This document shows positions 10,401 through 19,682 of a stretch of DNA of 64,000 nt, one piece after another. The stretch spans positions 1 through 64,000 of the forward strand of contig JABWCP010000017.1 of NCBI GenBank assembly GCA_013360215.1, written 5' to 3'. Positions within the stretch are counted from its first letter, which is position 1; every line of letters starts with the position of its first letter. The position numbers were made by a program, and so were the translations under genes. The DNA comes from a bacterium (GTDB lineage: Bacteria; CLD3; SB21). Under the pieces are notes generated by a model. It ran no database searches. It was not told the origin of the DNA and saw only the letters and a program-made list of their open reading frames with translations.

Positions 10401-11692
10401 TTCTTGATGAAGATCGTTTGGTATACGCATACAAAGTTCCCTACGGTGCGGAATTGAGCGTACATGACGGCCAAAAAGTCAAAAAAGACGATCTTATTAT
10501 GACATGGGATCCGTACAATACGCCGATTATTTCCGAACATGATGGTATCGTTCATTATGAAGGATTGAAAGAAGGCGTGACATGCCGTGAAGAAGCCGAT
10601 GAAGCTACCGGTATGAAGCACCTTGTGGTTATCGAATCCCGCGATAAAAAGATGACTCCGAGCGTCGTGATCAAAAAAGGACGCGAAGTTCTGGAAACCC
10701 ACATTTTACCGACCCGCGCGTACCTCGTTATCAAAGATGGGGAAGAAGTGCATGCCGGTGAAGCGGTAGCCAAAATCCCGCGTGAAATGGCGAAAACCAA
10801 AGATATTACCGGCGGTCTCCCGCGCGTACAGGAACTCTTTGAGGCACGTCGTCCCAAAGATTCGTCTGCCGTGGCTGAAATTGACGGTACGGTCAAAATC
10901 GGAAAAATATCCCGCGGTTACCGCGAAATTATGATCGAAGGAAAAGACGGCGAAAGCAAGTCTTACAAAATTCCTTTCGGTAAGCATCTTATCGTACACG
11001 AAGGCGATTACGTGATCGCCGGCGAACAAATGTCCGATGGGTCTGTCGCGCCGCATGATATTTTGCGTATCAAAGGCCCTGCCGAAGTACAGCGCTACTT
11101 GGTCAATGAAATTCAGGAAGTGTACCGTACTCAAGGTGTGAAGATCAACGATAAACATATCGAGGTGATCGTACGCCAGATGTTGCAACGCGTTCGTATT
11201 CAGGATCCAGGCGATACGTATTTCCTCCAGGATGATCAGGTTGACCGTCTTCGTTTTAATGAGGAGAATCAAGGTATCCGCGATAAAGTCGTGGTTTCTG
11301 ACAAAGGCGATTCCAACCTCAAAGAAGGACAACTTATCAGTCGAATCGAGATCGAAAAGATCTGCAAAAAACTGGAGAAAAAACGTCCGCCTCAGTATCG
11401 CGAAGCGCAGCCTGCGACGGCCGAACCGTTATTGCTTGGAATCACCCAAGCTTCGCTCAGCACCGAAAGCTTTATTTCGGCAGCTTCCTTCCAGGAAACT
11501 ACCAAAGTGCTTGCGGATGCAGCGATCAACGGTAAAACCGATTATCTGCTCGGTCTCAAAGAAAACGTGATCATGGGCCGATTAATCCCTGCCGGAACCG
11601 GTCTTAAGCGTTACCAAGATATTGCTGTTTCTTCAACCGATGTCGAAGAAGAAGCGGCAAGCGGAAAGAAAACTAAGTCCGCAAAAAAATAG
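7439..11692 (+). CDS. rpoC: DNA-directed RNA polymerase subunit beta prime
   Basis: A 1417-aa beta prime, GTG start with a perfect AAAGGAGG upstream. The N-terminal zinc-binding module is visible ([13 protein letters not shown] then CDRCGVEV). The catalytic magnesium motif [12 protein letters not shown] lies near residue 472, and the second cysteine cluster [16 protein letters not shown] and the trigger-loop/bridge-helix region [19 protein letters not shown] follow. The C-terminus carries a lysine-rich tail ([10 protein letters not shown]). It is followed by a strong terminator that closes the secE-to-rpoC block. Confidence 0.98.
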   Translation: MSIYLSNNSLSKDFSTITIGISSPDAILSRSYGEVTKAETINYRSFKPEKDGLFCEKIFGPVKDWECHCGKYKRIRYKGIICDRCGVEVTLKAVRRERMGHISLAVPVVHIWFFKSLPSKIGSLLGLSIKQLEKIIYYENYIVVQPGKSGLKYKDIIPEEELYRVKEELGLDNENLPNTDPNKFIALIGGEAVKELLKRVDVEQICIDLRKVLRDPSTSIQKRSDALRQLRVADAFRLSEGAIENRPEWMVLDVVPVIPPELRPLVPLEGGRFATSDLNDLYRRVIIRNNRLRKLIEIRAPEVILRNEKRMLQESVDSLFDNSRKTAAVRSDSNRPLKSLSDMLKGKQGRFRQNLLGKRVDYSGRSVIVVGPELKLHECGLPKEMAVELFKPFIIRKLVERGYVKTVKSAKRMVDKHGAEVWEILEKIVSDHPVMLNRAPTLHRLGIQAFQPVLVEGRAIQVHPLVCAAFNADFDGDQMAVHIPLSYEAQIEARMLMLSSHNIIQPSSGRPIAIPSQDIVLGNYYLTKAKPGARGEGMRFSSIAEVRQAFDNGVAELHAKIKLRYIKGEGKTATVAYIDTTVGRSLFNEIIPKEMGFVNELMTKKKIEETVSRMHRAAGNLKTVEFLDNLKMLGFMTATRAGVSIGIEDVLTPPNKEGVLKQASSQVEKVQKTYRMGLMTDGERYNKIIDIWTHASNDVAASMYESTQTDRGGFNPIFMMMDSGARGSRDQIKQLGGMRGLMSKPQKSMTGQVGEIIENPITASFKEGLSVWEYFISTHGARKGLADTALKTADAGYLTRRLVDVAQDVIITEDDCGTILGVKTMAIKEGEEIKESLGERCLGRVAADDVIDPSTGKVAIEAGELIDEAKAEMLNNSAIEMVEIRSVLTCESKRGVCAKCYGRNLATGNVVNMGEAVGVMAAQSIGEPGTQLTLRTFHIGGVAARVGELPQALSKSDGKVVFAPGMKMLERQTDGIVISLSRNGRIELLDEDRLVYAYKVPYGAELSVHDGQKVKKDDLIMTWDPYNTPIISEHDGIVHYEGLKEGVTCREEADEATGMKHLVVIESRDKKMTPSVVIKKGREVLETHILPTRAYLVIKDGEEVHAGEAVAKIPREMAKTKDITGGLPRVQELFEARRPKDSSAVAEIDGTVKIGKISRGYREIMIEGKDGESKSYKIPFGKHLIVHEGDYVIAGEQMSDGSVAPHDILRIKGPAEVQRYLVNEIQEVYRTQGVKINDKHIEVIVRQMLQRVRIQDPGDTYFLQDDQVDRLRFNEENQGIRDKVVVSDKGDSNLKEGQLISRIEIEKICKKLEKKRPPQYREAQPATAEPLLLGITQASLSTESFISAASFQETTKVLADAAINGKTDYLLGLKENVIMGRLIPAGTGLKRYQDIAVSSTDVEEEAASGKKTKSAKK

Positions 11693-11714
11693 TCGTATAA
11701 AAATACGATCATAT

Positions 11715-11753
11715 AAAAGTGATGCTGTTCAATGACAGCATCACTTTTTTTTT
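11715..11753 (+). terminator. Intrinsic terminator after rpoC
   Basis: A 14-bp perfect stem (11715-11728, ending GTGATGCTGT, with 11735-11748) has a 6-base loop and merges into a run of nine T. Confidence 0.93.
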
Positions 11754-11831
11754 GTTCTGTCGGAAACTATGTATTACATTGGTATAGCACGCCGTCTATA
11801 GAACCAATCTTTGTACGAAAGAGTCCCTCAT

Positions 11832-14444
11832 ATGACAATGGAAGAACAGCGTATCATTGACGCAAGATCGCATGAAAAACCCTGGAAAAAATGGGGGCCT
11901 TATCTGGCGGAGCGCCAATGGGGTACGGTACGCGAAGATTACAGTCCCTATGGTACGGCATGGGAATATCTCACGCATGATCAGGCGCGTTCTAAAACTT
12001 ATCGTTGGGGAGAAGACGGTATTGCCGGTATTTCGGATGAGAAACAAATTTTATGTTTTGCTATTGCGCTGTGGAATAAAAAAGACCCTATACTTAAAGA
12101 ACGATTTTTTGGTGTAACGGGTACCGAAGGAAACCACGGCGAAGATGTAAAAGAGTACTATTATTACCTCGATAGTACGCCGACACATTCGTATATGAAA
12201 ATGTTGTATAAGTATCCTCTTGAAGCTTTCCCGTACGGCCAACTTGTGGAAGAGAATCGAAGACGCACTAAACTCGAACCGGAATTTGAACTTGCCGATA
12301 CGAAAATATTTGATAACGATAATTATCTGGATGTTTTCGTTGAATACGCCAAAAATACACCGGAAGATATTCTCATTCGTGTCACCATTCACAATCGCAG
12401 CGGGCAGAAAGCATCGGTCAATTTGTTGCCCCAGATTTGGTTTCGTAATACATGGGCTTGGGGGTATGACAGCTATAAGCCGCGGCTTCATGCTGAAAAT
12501 CATGCCATACATGTGACTCACGCTGAACTTGGAGCAATGACGCTATTTTCGAAGGAAAAGGGGGAGCTTCTTTTTTGTGAAAACGAAACCAATTATTCTA
12601 AGTTGTATAATATGCCGCCGGGTTCGGGATATTACAAAGACGCATTTCACGAATACTTAATTGGCAATAACCGAAAGGCCGTCAACCCGGATAAGGAGGG
12701 AACGAAAGCGGGAATCAATTATGATATTTCAGTGGAGGCTCAAAATTCGGTTACCGTTCTTCTAAGGTTAGGTCCGTCACGGATGAACGATCCGTTTTCT
12801 GATTTTGATACTGCTTTTCAAAATCGAATAAAGGAATGCGATGAATTTTATGCGACACTTCAAAAAAAAATGAATAATGATGACATGCGTTTAATTCAGA
12901 GACAAGCTCTGGCCGGCATGTTGTGGAGTAAGCAGTTTTATTATTTTGATGTAGCACAGTGGTTAGCCGGAGATCCGGGACAACCTTCACCGCCTAGCGA
13001 ACGAAAAAAAGGCCGTAATCATGCTTGGACCCACCTGAATAATGCGGATATCCTATCCATGCCTGACAAATGGGAGTATCCCTGGTATGCGGCATGGGAT
13101 TTGGCGTTTCACTGTATTCCGTTAGCGATGGTGGATATTGACTTTGCAAAGCACCAACTAACGTTGCTTACACATGAATGGTATATGCATCCCAATGGAC
13201 AACTCCCGGCGTACGAATGGCAATTCGGTGATGTTAATCCCCCCGTACATGCTTGGGCCGCCTGGCGTGTATATAGTGTTGAAAAAATGAAATGCGGAAC
13301 GGGGGATCTCCATTTTTTAAAATCCATATTTCACAAATTACTTCTCAATTTCACGTGGTGGGTCAATCGCAAAGATTCCGAAGGTAATAACGTTTTTGAA
13401 GGCGGGTTCCTCGGTTTGGATAATATTGGTGTTTTTGACCGTAGCGCCGAATTACCTACGGGAGGAAAGCTAGAACAAGCGGACGGTACGAGTTGGATGG
13501 CGATGTATGCCGTCAATATGATGCGTATAGCTTTGGAATTGGCGCGTTTTGATAAAGTTTATGAAGACATGGCAACCAAGTTTTTTGAGCATTTTCTGCT
13601 TATAGCCGGCGCTATAGCGGATACAGGTAAAGGGGGCGGCGACCTCTGGGATGAAGAAGATCAATTTTTTTATGATGTTCTAAGAGCTCCGGGTATTGGC
13701 GAAATGCGCCTCAAAGTGCGTTCGATGGTGGGTCTTACACCCATATTTGCAGTCGAGATTCTGGATACACAGTCATTACATGAAGTGCCTACATTCGCCA
13801 AACGATTGGAATGGTTTCTCCAGCATAGACCTGACTTGGCCAAACTTGTTTCGCGTTGGCAAGAACCGGGTATTGGAGAAAAACGTTTATTATCTCTTTT
13901 GCGAGGACATCGCCTCAAACAACTTCTCAAACGGATGTTAGATGAAAACGAATTTTTATCTGACTATGGGATCCGTGCATTGTCTAAATTTCATCAGAAA
14001 AATCCTTATGTATTTCAATCTAATGGCAAATCGTTTACGGTTAATTATCAACCTGGAGAGTCTGAATCGGAAGTTTTTGGAGGAAATAGTAATTGGCGCG
14101 GCCCGATATGGATGCCGATGAATTATATGCTTATAGCTTCGCTATATAAGTTTCATAGTTATTATGGCGATGATTTCTTGGTAGAACATCCAACAGGTTC
14201 AGGTAACTATATGACGCTGACGGCTATAGCGGATGACTTGTCTAAACGGTTAACTCGGATTTTTTTAAGAAATGATCAAGGTCAACGTCCCATTTTTGGA
14301 GATATAGCAAAATTTCAGAAAGATCCTTTTTTCAAAGACTATATTTTATTTTATGAATACTTTCACGGCGATAATGGGCGTGGCGTTGGCGCCTCCCACC
14401 AGACAGGATGGACGGGGTTGATTGCAAAGCTTTTGGAGGCTTAA
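11832..14444 (+). CDS. MGH1/GH63-like glycoside hydrolase
   Basis: An 870-aa protein without signal peptide, resembling large cytoplasmic glucosidases of the MGH1/GH63 (alpha/alpha)6-barrel group. The frame is open from TTG 11811, but ATG 11832 is preferred, with GAAAGAG about 9 bases upstream. An N-terminal beta-rich half (HNRSGQKASVNLLPQIWFRNTWAWG) precedes the barrel. WYAAWDLAFH places an acidic residue at about 423, and EVFGGNSNWRGPIWMPMNY places Glu near 747; these match positions where GH63-type enzymes hold their general acid and base. The substrate (an alpha-glucoside, trehalose- or glycogen-derived oligosaccharide, or glucosylglycerate-type solute) cannot be told from sequence. It stands alone between the rpoC terminator and its own terminator. 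Confidence 0.8.
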   Translation: MTMEEQRIIDARSHEKPWKKWGPYLAERQWGTVREDYSPYGTAWEYLTHDQARSKTYRWGEDGIAGISDEKQILCFAIALWNKKDPILKERFFGVTGTEGNHGEDVKEYYYYLDSTPTHSYMKMLYKYPLEAFPYGQLVEENRRRTKLEPEFELADTKIFDNDNYLDVFVEYAKNTPEDILIRVTIHNRSGQKASVNLLPQIWFRNTWAWGYDSYKPRLHAENHAIHVTHAELGAMTLFSKEKGELLFCENETNYSKLYNMPPGSGYYKDAFHEYLIGNNRKAVNPDKEGTKAGINYDISVEAQNSVTVLLRLGPSRMNDPFSDFDTAFQNRIKECDEFYATLQKKMNNDDMRLIQRQALAGMLWSKQFYYFDVAQWLAGDPGQPSPPSERKKGRNHAWTHLNNADILSMPDKWEYPWYAAWDLAFHCIPLAMVDIDFAKHQLTLLTHEWYMHPNGQLPAYEWQFGDVNPPVHAWAAWRVYSVEKMKCGTGDLHFLKSIFHKLLLNFTWWVNRKDSEGNNVFEGGFLGLDNIGVFDRSAELPTGGKLEQADGTSWMAMYAVNMMRIALELARFDKVYEDMATKFFEHFLLIAGAIADTGKGGGDLWDEEDQFFYDVLRAPGIGEMRLKVRSMVGLTPIFAVEILDTQSLHEVPTFAKRLEWFLQHRPDLAKLVSRWQEPGIGEKRLLSLLRGHRLKQLLKRMLDENEFLSDYGIRALSKFHQKNPYVFQSNGKSFTVNYQPGESESEVFGGNSNWRGPIWMPMNYMLIASLYKFHSYYGDDFLVEHPTGSGNYMTLTAIADDLSKRLTRIFLRNDQGQRPIFGDIAKFQKDPFFKDYILFYEYFHGDNGRGVGASHQTGWTGLIAKLLEA

Positions 14445-14471
14445 TTTTAGGTTATGTTTGTTGGTATTGTA

Positions 14472-14496
14472 CGAAATAGCTAACTATTCGTTTTTT
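14472..14496 (+). terminator. Terminator after the glycosidase
   Basis: CGAA(A)TAG (14472-14479) pairs with CTATTCG (14484-14490) with one bulged A and a 4-base loop, followed at once by six T. A second dyad, TACAGAC (14496-14502) with GTCTGTA (14506-14512), starts in the last T and could be an operator or extend the structure. Confidence 0.6.
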
Positions 14497-14573
14497 ACAG
14501 ACCTTGTCTGTATGTCGGCTATAAGTTAAATTAAATTGAGTTTTTTGTTAATTCACTTCCCCTGGAGAAATCT

Positions 14574-15479
14574 ATGAAACGAATGCTATTGTTTGTCACC
14601 GTTATTCTTATGGCTTGCGATGGTGGAAAATCAGATGAAGCCTTGATCCTAGATTTGACCGATTTTCCGCTGCCTTTAGCGGCTTCGACGGCGGCCATAT
14701 ACAACGGTGAATTGTACGTATTCGGAGGCAGTGATAACTACAATGGCGATACGACGTATCAATCCATTTTTAAATTTAACGGAAGCAGTTGGGAAACGGT
14801 CGATACGATGTTTAATGACGCTACTTGGGACGGAAAAGTTTTGATAAAAGAAAACTCAGCTTATTACGTTTCAGGATGGCCGGATATTTCAGGCGCTCTA
14901 AAACGTTATAATTTTACCACAAAAACATGGGCCAGTCTCGACACCGGTAGTATTAGTTTGAATTGGGGAACAACAGCCCAGATCGTAGGCAATAAGATTT
15001 ATCACTTTGATTCTTACGGTGAAGTCGAAGTTTATGATATAAATACCAATCAATGGATTTCCCGCAATCCGAACGGTTTGAAAAACGGATCGGAGAGAGG
15101 TTTGACTTCGGTGGTATACGACGGAAATATCTTTGTAACAGGTTACGGGGATACGGTGTTGTATAAGTATCATGTTGATGCCGATTCGTTTTCAGTAGAA
15201 TCCGTTATGCCGCGTTCAATTATATCTTGCGTTATGGTTGAGTTAGAAAACAAAATCTATTTTATCGGTGGTAGCGAAAATGATGGTGAAGACAATGTGT
15301 ATTCAGATTCTTATATTTATGATATAACAGAACAGGAATGGACTCACAGCTCTATTGCTTTAAAAATCCCTTCCATTTTTACCGCTTATGCGTTATCCGG
15401 GAGTACGGTGTATGTGATCGGCGGTATCAATGCCAGTGGTGATGGTATTACAGATGCATACAAAATATCTCTACAATAG
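14574..15479 (+). CDS. Kelch-repeat lipoprotein
   Basis: A 301-aa protein with a lipoprotein signal (hydrophobic stretch then LMAC, lipid-anchoring Cys at residue 15). The rest is a beta-propeller of Kelch-like repeats, recognisable by recurring NGELYVFGG, NKIYHFDS, NKIYFIGGS and STVYVIGG segments followed by aromatic W positions; about five or six blades. Kelch propellers are binding scaffolds, or in the NanM family sialate mutarotases. No catalytic signature is recognised here. The ribosome-binding site CTGGAG precedes the ATG. It is followed 8 bases later by a secreted protein gene. Confidence 0.75.
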   Translation: MKRMLLFVTVILMACDGGKSDEALILDLTDFPLPLAASTAAIYNGELYVFGGSDNYNGDTTYQSIFKFNGSSWETVDTMFNDATWDGKVLIKENSAYYVSGWPDISGALKRYNFTTKTWASLDTGSISLNWGTTAQIVGNKIYHFDSYGEVEVYDINTNQWISRNPNGLKNGSERGLTSVVYDGNIFVTGYGDTVLYKYHVDADSFSVESVMPRSIISCVMVELENKIYFIGGSENDGEDNVYSDSYIYDITEQEWTHSSIALKIPSIFTAYALSGSTVYVIGGINASGDGITDAYKISLQ

Positions 15480-15487
15480 GAGGTACT

Positions 15488-16120
15488 ATGCGGTTTATTA
15501 AAAAATTTTATTCGATTTGGGCTTTAGCATTGATTACTCAAGTATCGTCATTTGTAGTCGCGCAGTCAAAACCCGAACCTTGTATGATCAATGAATCGTT
15601 TAGTCTGGCTAAACATAAACCTGAAAAAATCGCGCAATGTATCGAGGAACAATATAATAAATCACTTAACAGTTCGGGCACTGTACTCTACGATAGTAAA
15701 GATATAAACATGTTTTTTGTAAAAGGCGTAAGATTGCCTGATGTAAATAAAAATCTATCCTCTTTTGGTAAGAGATTATATGCGGACTGTTTTGAGTATC
15801 GTGGTGGTCCTATTTTGGCGTTTTCTGAAGATAAGTCGGATAGTACGGACGAAACGGTACGCCGTTATGTATTCGGTTCAGCCGTAGTGCTTACAGACAA
15901 AAAGGGCATATTTGAGATACACTGTTATGACAGTAAATATGAAGTTGCAAAAGGAGTGAAAGTCGGAATGGCGATCACCGAGGTTGTTGCTAAATTTCCC
16001 GGTTTGAAACTTACCAATGAAAAAGAAGGTGATGTGTTGATTTCTAACAAAGGTTGTCTGACTTTGCATTATACCGATGGTATAGTACGTTGGATGGTTG
16101 TAGCGAGGGGTTGTTATTAG
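15488..16120 (+). CDS. Secreted protein of unknown function
   Basis: A 210-aa protein with a clear signal peptide (MRFIKKFYSIWALALITQ..., cleavage probably after VVA near residue 25). Its ribosome-binding site AGGAGG overlaps the stop of the Kelch gene, so the two are translated together. The mature part has several cysteines and no family I recognise; a segment KVGMAITEVVAKFPGL resembles short periplasmic substrate-independent folds but no function follows from that. Likely periplasmic or outer-membrane associated. Confidence 0.7.
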   Translation: MRFIKKFYSIWALALITQVSSFVVAQSKPEPCMINESFSLAKHKPEKIAQCIEEQYNKSLNSSGTVLYDSKDINMFFVKGVRLPDVNKNLSSFGKRLYADCFEYRGGPILAFSEDKSDSTDETVRRYVFGSAVVLTDKKGIFEIHCYDSKYEVAKGVKVGMAITEVVAKFPGLKLTNEKEGDVLISNKGCLTLHYTDGIVRWMVVARGCY

Positions 16121-16122
16121 TC

Positions 16123-17499
16123 ATGTCGCTGCTGCTTATTGGAATTTTGTCGTATGTAGCACTCCAACTTTTGATCGGCGTATTCGTTTCACGCAAAATC
16201 CATTCGGAATCGGACTATCTCCTTGCCGGGCGGAGTCTGGGCATGGGGCTTGCAACATTTTCGATTTTTGCGACTTGGTTTGGTGCTGAAACATGTATCG
16301 GCACGGCCGGAGCGGCCTATGAAAGCGGTTGGGCCGGCGTCAAAGCGGATCCTTTTGGTTATGGCGTATGTGTTTTGATCGTCGGTATTTTTTTTGCAAT
16401 TCGCCTGTGGAAACAAAAACTAACGACAATCGGTGATTTCTTTAGAGCCAGATACTCACGTTCTGTTGAAAAAACAGCTGTCATCCTGATGATCCCCACA
16501 TCGATCATGTGGGCTGCCGCGCAAATACGTGCGTTTGGCCTGGTGTTATCCGCCTCATCAGAACTTACCATTACACTTTCTTTGACAATCGCCGCTGCGG
16601 TCGTCGTAACTTACACGGCATTCGGAGGTCTTTTAGCCGACGCTATGACGGATGTAGTGCAGGGTATCACGCTTATTATCGGATTACTCGTGATCTTGCC
16701 ATTTCTGATATCTGACACCGGTGGAATAAAAGGTTTTATGCACGTTGTTTTGCAGGAACGGCATAACGAAACGAATGTCAATTTTTTAGAAATAGCTGAG
16801 ACATGGGCTATACCGATATGCGGGTCGCTCGTTGCACAGGAATTGCTTTCGCGTGTCATTGCGAGCCGTTCTCCTCAAATCGCACAACGCTCATCGATCC
16901 TCGCCGCGATACTGTACGTCAGCGTGGGTATTATCCCTGTGTTGATCGGGTTGACAGGTTTTGTTGTTTTGCCAGGACTATCCGAGAGTGAAAGTATTTT
17001 GCCGATGATGGCACAAAAATATCTTACACCGATGTTGTACATTATTTTTTCCGGTGCACTCGTGTCTGCGATTTTATCTACGGTGGACAGTACACTTTTA
17101 GCAGCTTCATCACTGATGACACATAACTTGATCATTGCTTCGCGTCCCGATTTAGATGAAAAGTCAAAACTTCGTATATCCCGATGGGGGGTTATCTCTA
17201 TGGGTATTTTATCCTATATCTTAGCATTATATGCCGAAGGTATTTATGATTTGGTCAAAGATGCGTCGGCCCTCGGTAGTGCGGGAATTTTCATCGTTTT
17301 TGTTTTTGGGCTGTTTACGAATTGGGGTGGTGCGTATAGCGCTTTGGCGAGTTTGATAGTAGGTACAACCGTATGGATCGGCGCTCACTACGTGTGGGAA
17401 TCTTCGACGGGCTACCTTATTGCACTTGGTGCAGCTTTTATAGTGTATGTGGGAATTGGTTTTTTTGAAAAGCACACTAAGCCCATAACACCAATTTAA
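16123..17499 (+). CDS. Sodium:solute symporter (SSS family)
   Basis: A 458-aa polytopic membrane protein of the SSS/SLC5 family with about 13 hydrophobic helices. The frame runs upstream into the previous gene, but ATG 16123, just past the previous stop and preceded by GCGAGGGG, gives the normal N-terminus. Family features include DYLLAGRSLGMGLATFSIFATWFG near residue 30 and AILSTVDSTLLAASSLM near residues 315-330, with the serines/threonines that form the Na2 site in this family. Substrate unknown. The 2-base gap after the secreted protein indicates one operon with the Kelch lipoprotein. Confidence 0.88.
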   Translation: MSLLLIGILSYVALQLLIGVFVSRKIHSESDYLLAGRSLGMGLATFSIFATWFGAETCIGTAGAAYESGWAGVKADPFGYGVCVLIVGIFFAIRLWKQKLTTIGDFFRARYSRSVEKTAVILMIPTSIMWAAAQIRAFGLVLSASSELTITLSLTIAAAVVVTYTAFGGLLADAMTDVVQGITLIIGLLVILPFLISDTGGIKGFMHVVLQERHNETNVNFLEIAETWAIPICGSLVAQELLSRVIASRSPQIAQRSSILAAILYVSVGIIPVLIGLTGFVVLPGLSESESILPMMAQKYLTPMLYIIFSGALVSAILSTVDSTLLAASSLMTHNLIIASRPDLDEKSKLRISRWGVISMGILSYILALYAEGIYDLVKDASALGSAGIFIVFVFGLFTNWGGAYSALASLIVGTTVWIGAHYVWESSTGYLIALGAAFIVYVGIGFFEKHTKPITPI

Positions 17500-17507
17500 T
17501 TAACGAA

Positions 17508-17575
17508 AATCGCTCTTTTCATACACCTTACTGCGTAGCTCGTTTCTAATACAAAACGCAATCATAAGAGCGATT
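17508..17575. repeat. 10-bp inverted repeat, possible structured element
   Basis: AATCGCTCTT (17508-17517) is the exact reverse complement of AAGAGCGATT (17566-17575). Inside lies a second pair, TGCGT (17532-17536) with ACGCA (17556-17560). The nested stems are not followed by a T run. They fill the 143-base space between the symporter gene and the next lipoprotein gene. Confidence 0.5.
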
Positions 17576-17642
17576 ATCATCAAGAATTCAACATATCCTT
17601 TAAATAAATAAAATCGGTTATTCATAAAACCGTGGAGATAGC

Positions 17643-18545
17643 ATGAATCGCAGCATTCTCTTTTGTTTGGCTATGTATATAGTCGCATGCGGCGAAAAAG
17701 TGAATTTTGCCGATAAGAGTGAACCGCACTCGCAAGCCGGTGCAGCGATGCGAAATATTCAGGCACCATTAAATGAACAAGGTGCGGATGCGTCACCGAT
17801 AGCTGATCGCCATGAACATAGCTCAACCGCATCGTTGTACGCTGCGGAAAAAAAGCAGGATCGTATTATCATAAAGAACGGTTCACTTCAGATACAAGTT
17901 CAAAACTATGACGAAACAGTTTCCAAGCTTAGGACCATGGTTACGGCGTGGGGAGGATTTGTTGCACATTCATCTACGTCTGTACCTTACGCCGATGTCA
18001 AAGAGGGAAACTGGACCATACGTATTCCGAGTGAACACTTTGATACGGCCATGACCGGGGTTAAAACTTTAGGTCAAAAAACAGAAAGAGAAAGCGTTGA
18101 AGGACAAGATATAACAGAGGAATTTTACGATCTGGAAGCGCGGCTTCGCAATAAACGTCTTGAAGAAGAACAAGTACAAGCAATCCTCCGGCGTGCAGGT
18201 ACGATTTCGGATGTATTAGAAGTGCAGCGTGAATTAAACCGAATTCGTGAAGAAATCGAACGAGCGGAAGGCCGTAAACAATTTCTCTCGGATCGGGTCA
18301 AATATTCTACGATCAATATACAAATGCACGAAGCTTATCCCGTCACGGTCAGCGCGAGCGGAGGGTTTTGGGCAACCATCGCTGAAGGTTTTGCGGACGG
18401 TTTTAAAGGCTTTGCCAATGTCCTCAGCAGTACGATCACCGTTTTGATCGCCGGAATACCTGTTTTTATTGTTTTCGGTCTAGTGATCAGGTTTGTTTTT
18501 TTACGTATGCGGCGGCACAGGGAAAATCCAAAAACATCCGGTTGA
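17643..18545 (+). CDS. DUF4349-like lipoprotein with C-terminal membrane anchor
   Basis: A 300-aa protein with a lipoprotein signal ending IVAC (Cys at residue 16). A low-complexity linker is followed by the DUF4349-type domain: RIIIKNGSLQIQVQNYDET, then WTIRIPSEHFDTAM, and a coiled-coil RNRLEEEQ-like region with LEVQRELNRIREEIERAEGR. A final transmembrane helix (about residues 264-288) ends in an arginine-rich cytoplasmic tail. Proteins of this family are membrane-associated and of unknown role. GTGGAGA precedes the start. A palindromic terminator follows. Confidence 0.8.
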   Translation: MNRSILFCLAMYIVACGEKVNFADKSEPHSQAGAAMRNIQAPLNEQGADASPIADRHEHSSTASLYAAEKKQDRIIIKNGSLQIQVQNYDETVSKLRTMVTAWGGFVAHSSTSVPYADVKEGNWTIRIPSEHFDTAMTGVKTLGQKTERESVEGQDITEEFYDLEARLRNKRLEEEQVQAILRRAGTISDVLEVQRELNRIREEIERAEGRKQFLSDRVKYSTINIQMHEAYPVTVSASGGFWATIAEGFADGFKGFANVLSSTITVLIAGIPVFIVFGLVIRFVFLRMRRHRENPKTSG

Positions 18546-18571
18546 GGGCCAATTCATATATTAGCATAGTT

Positions 18572-18603
18572 ATCGCATATGAATTTCATATGCGATTTTT
18601 TTT
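18572..18603 (+). terminator. Intrinsic terminator after the DUF4349-like gene
   Basis: ATCGCATATGAA (18572-18583) pairs with 18585-18596, an almost perfect palindrome, effectively 11 bp with a 3-base loop, followed by eight T. Confidence 0.85.
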
Positions 18604-18643
18604 GATATCGGTGTATATTAGATGAACAATAGCAATAAAACTT

Positions 18644-19585
18644 ATGGCCGATAAAAAATTAAAAGAGCTTATATGTGAAGAAGCCCGGGATTTGGGGTTT
18701 GATAAAATCGGATTCGCTACAGCGGCTCACGTTACACAGGCGGAATATCTAAAGCGTTGGTTGAATCAAGGTTACCATGCGTCCATGCAGTGGATGAGTA
18801 ACCACTTAGAAAAACGCATTGATCCGCGCACGTTGTTTCCGGGTGCCCGCTCTGTAATCGTTGTGGCACTTAACTATCACCAGCCTCAAGCACGTTCTGT
18901 GACAGAAAATACCGGAAAAATTTCCCAGTACGCATGGGGCGAAGATTATCATGAGGTGTTAAAAGATAAGTTGTATATGCTACTAAATAAACTTTGTTTG
19001 CACGATACGCAGATCGAAGGCAAGGTGTGTGTTGATACGGCGCCGATGATGGATAAATATTGGGCCGTACAGGCAGGTATCGGATGGCAAGGCAAACATT
19101 CCAATGTTATTTCACGTGAATTGGGTTCATGGTTTTTTATCGGATCGCTGATCGTCAATGTTGATATAGAGCCAGATATGCCGATCGCGGATTTTTGCGG
19201 ATCATGTACACGATGCATTGATGCATGTCCCACGCAAGCGATTATCCATCCGTATGTTGTAGATTCCGGGCGATGCATTTCATACTATACGATCGAACAC
19301 CGAGGAGAGCAGTTGCCCGAGAGCCTTGTTGCACATTTGCAAAACTGGATATATGGTTGCGACGTGTGTCAGGATGTTTGCCCGTGGAATATCAAATTTG
19401 AAAAACCTACACGGGAAGCCCGTTTTACTCCACGTATGGAAAACATCAATGTTTCGTTACAGACTTGGCAAAACTTGACTGAATATGATTTTCGCTTAAA
19501 ATTCCGCAAAAGCGCGGTCAAGCGCACTAAATTTGCAGGGTTACGAAGAAATATTTATGCGGCTCTGGAACCGAAAGCGTATTGA
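18644..19585 (+). CDS. queG: Epoxyqueuosine reductase
   Basis: A 313-aa QueG, which uses cobalamin and two [4Fe-4S] clusters to reduce epoxyqueuosine to queuosine in tRNA. Both ferredoxin-like cysteine sets are present: CGSCTRCIDACPTQAI (about residue 185) and CDVCQDVCPWN (about 243). The upstream segment VCVDTAPMMDKYWAVQAGIGWQGKHSN is typical of the cobalamin-binding half. It lacks the C-terminal HEAT-like domain of the longer QueG type. A possible promoter, TTGATA (18602-18607), 17 nt, AACAAT (18625-18630), would give an almost leaderless transcript. Confidence 0.95.
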   Translation: MADKKLKELICEEARDLGFDKIGFATAAHVTQAEYLKRWLNQGYHASMQWMSNHLEKRIDPRTLFPGARSVIVVALNYHQPQARSVTENTGKISQYAWGEDYHEVLKDKLYMLLNKLCLHDTQIEGKVCVDTAPMMDKYWAVQAGIGWQGKHSNVISRELGSWFFIGSLIVNVDIEPDMPIADFCGSCTRCIDACPTQAIIHPYVVDSGRCISYYTIEHRGEQLPESLVAHLQNWIYGCDVCQDVCPWNIKFEKPTREARFTPRMENINVSLQTWQNLTEYDFRLKFRKSAVKRTKFAGLRRNIYAALEPKAY

Positions 19586-19682
19586 CTTTGTTTGTTTTTT
19601 TTTCGATTTTTGATCCAATCATTGTTTTCAGGTCAATAATTTTTAGAATACAATTACTTCAATACGGCGGAGGCACGGTCTC

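Noticed and set aside
10706-11332. 208-codon minus-strand frame inside rpoC, and a similar 209-codon frame inside ftsH (29894-30523)
   Set aside because: Both lie wholly opposite highly conserved coding sequence and lack ribosome-binding sites and recognisable domains.
14574-17499. Sialic acid utilisation locus (NanM plus transporter)
   Set aside because: Kelch and symporter neighbours are suggestive but no aldolase, kinase, epimerase or sialidase gene is nearby.
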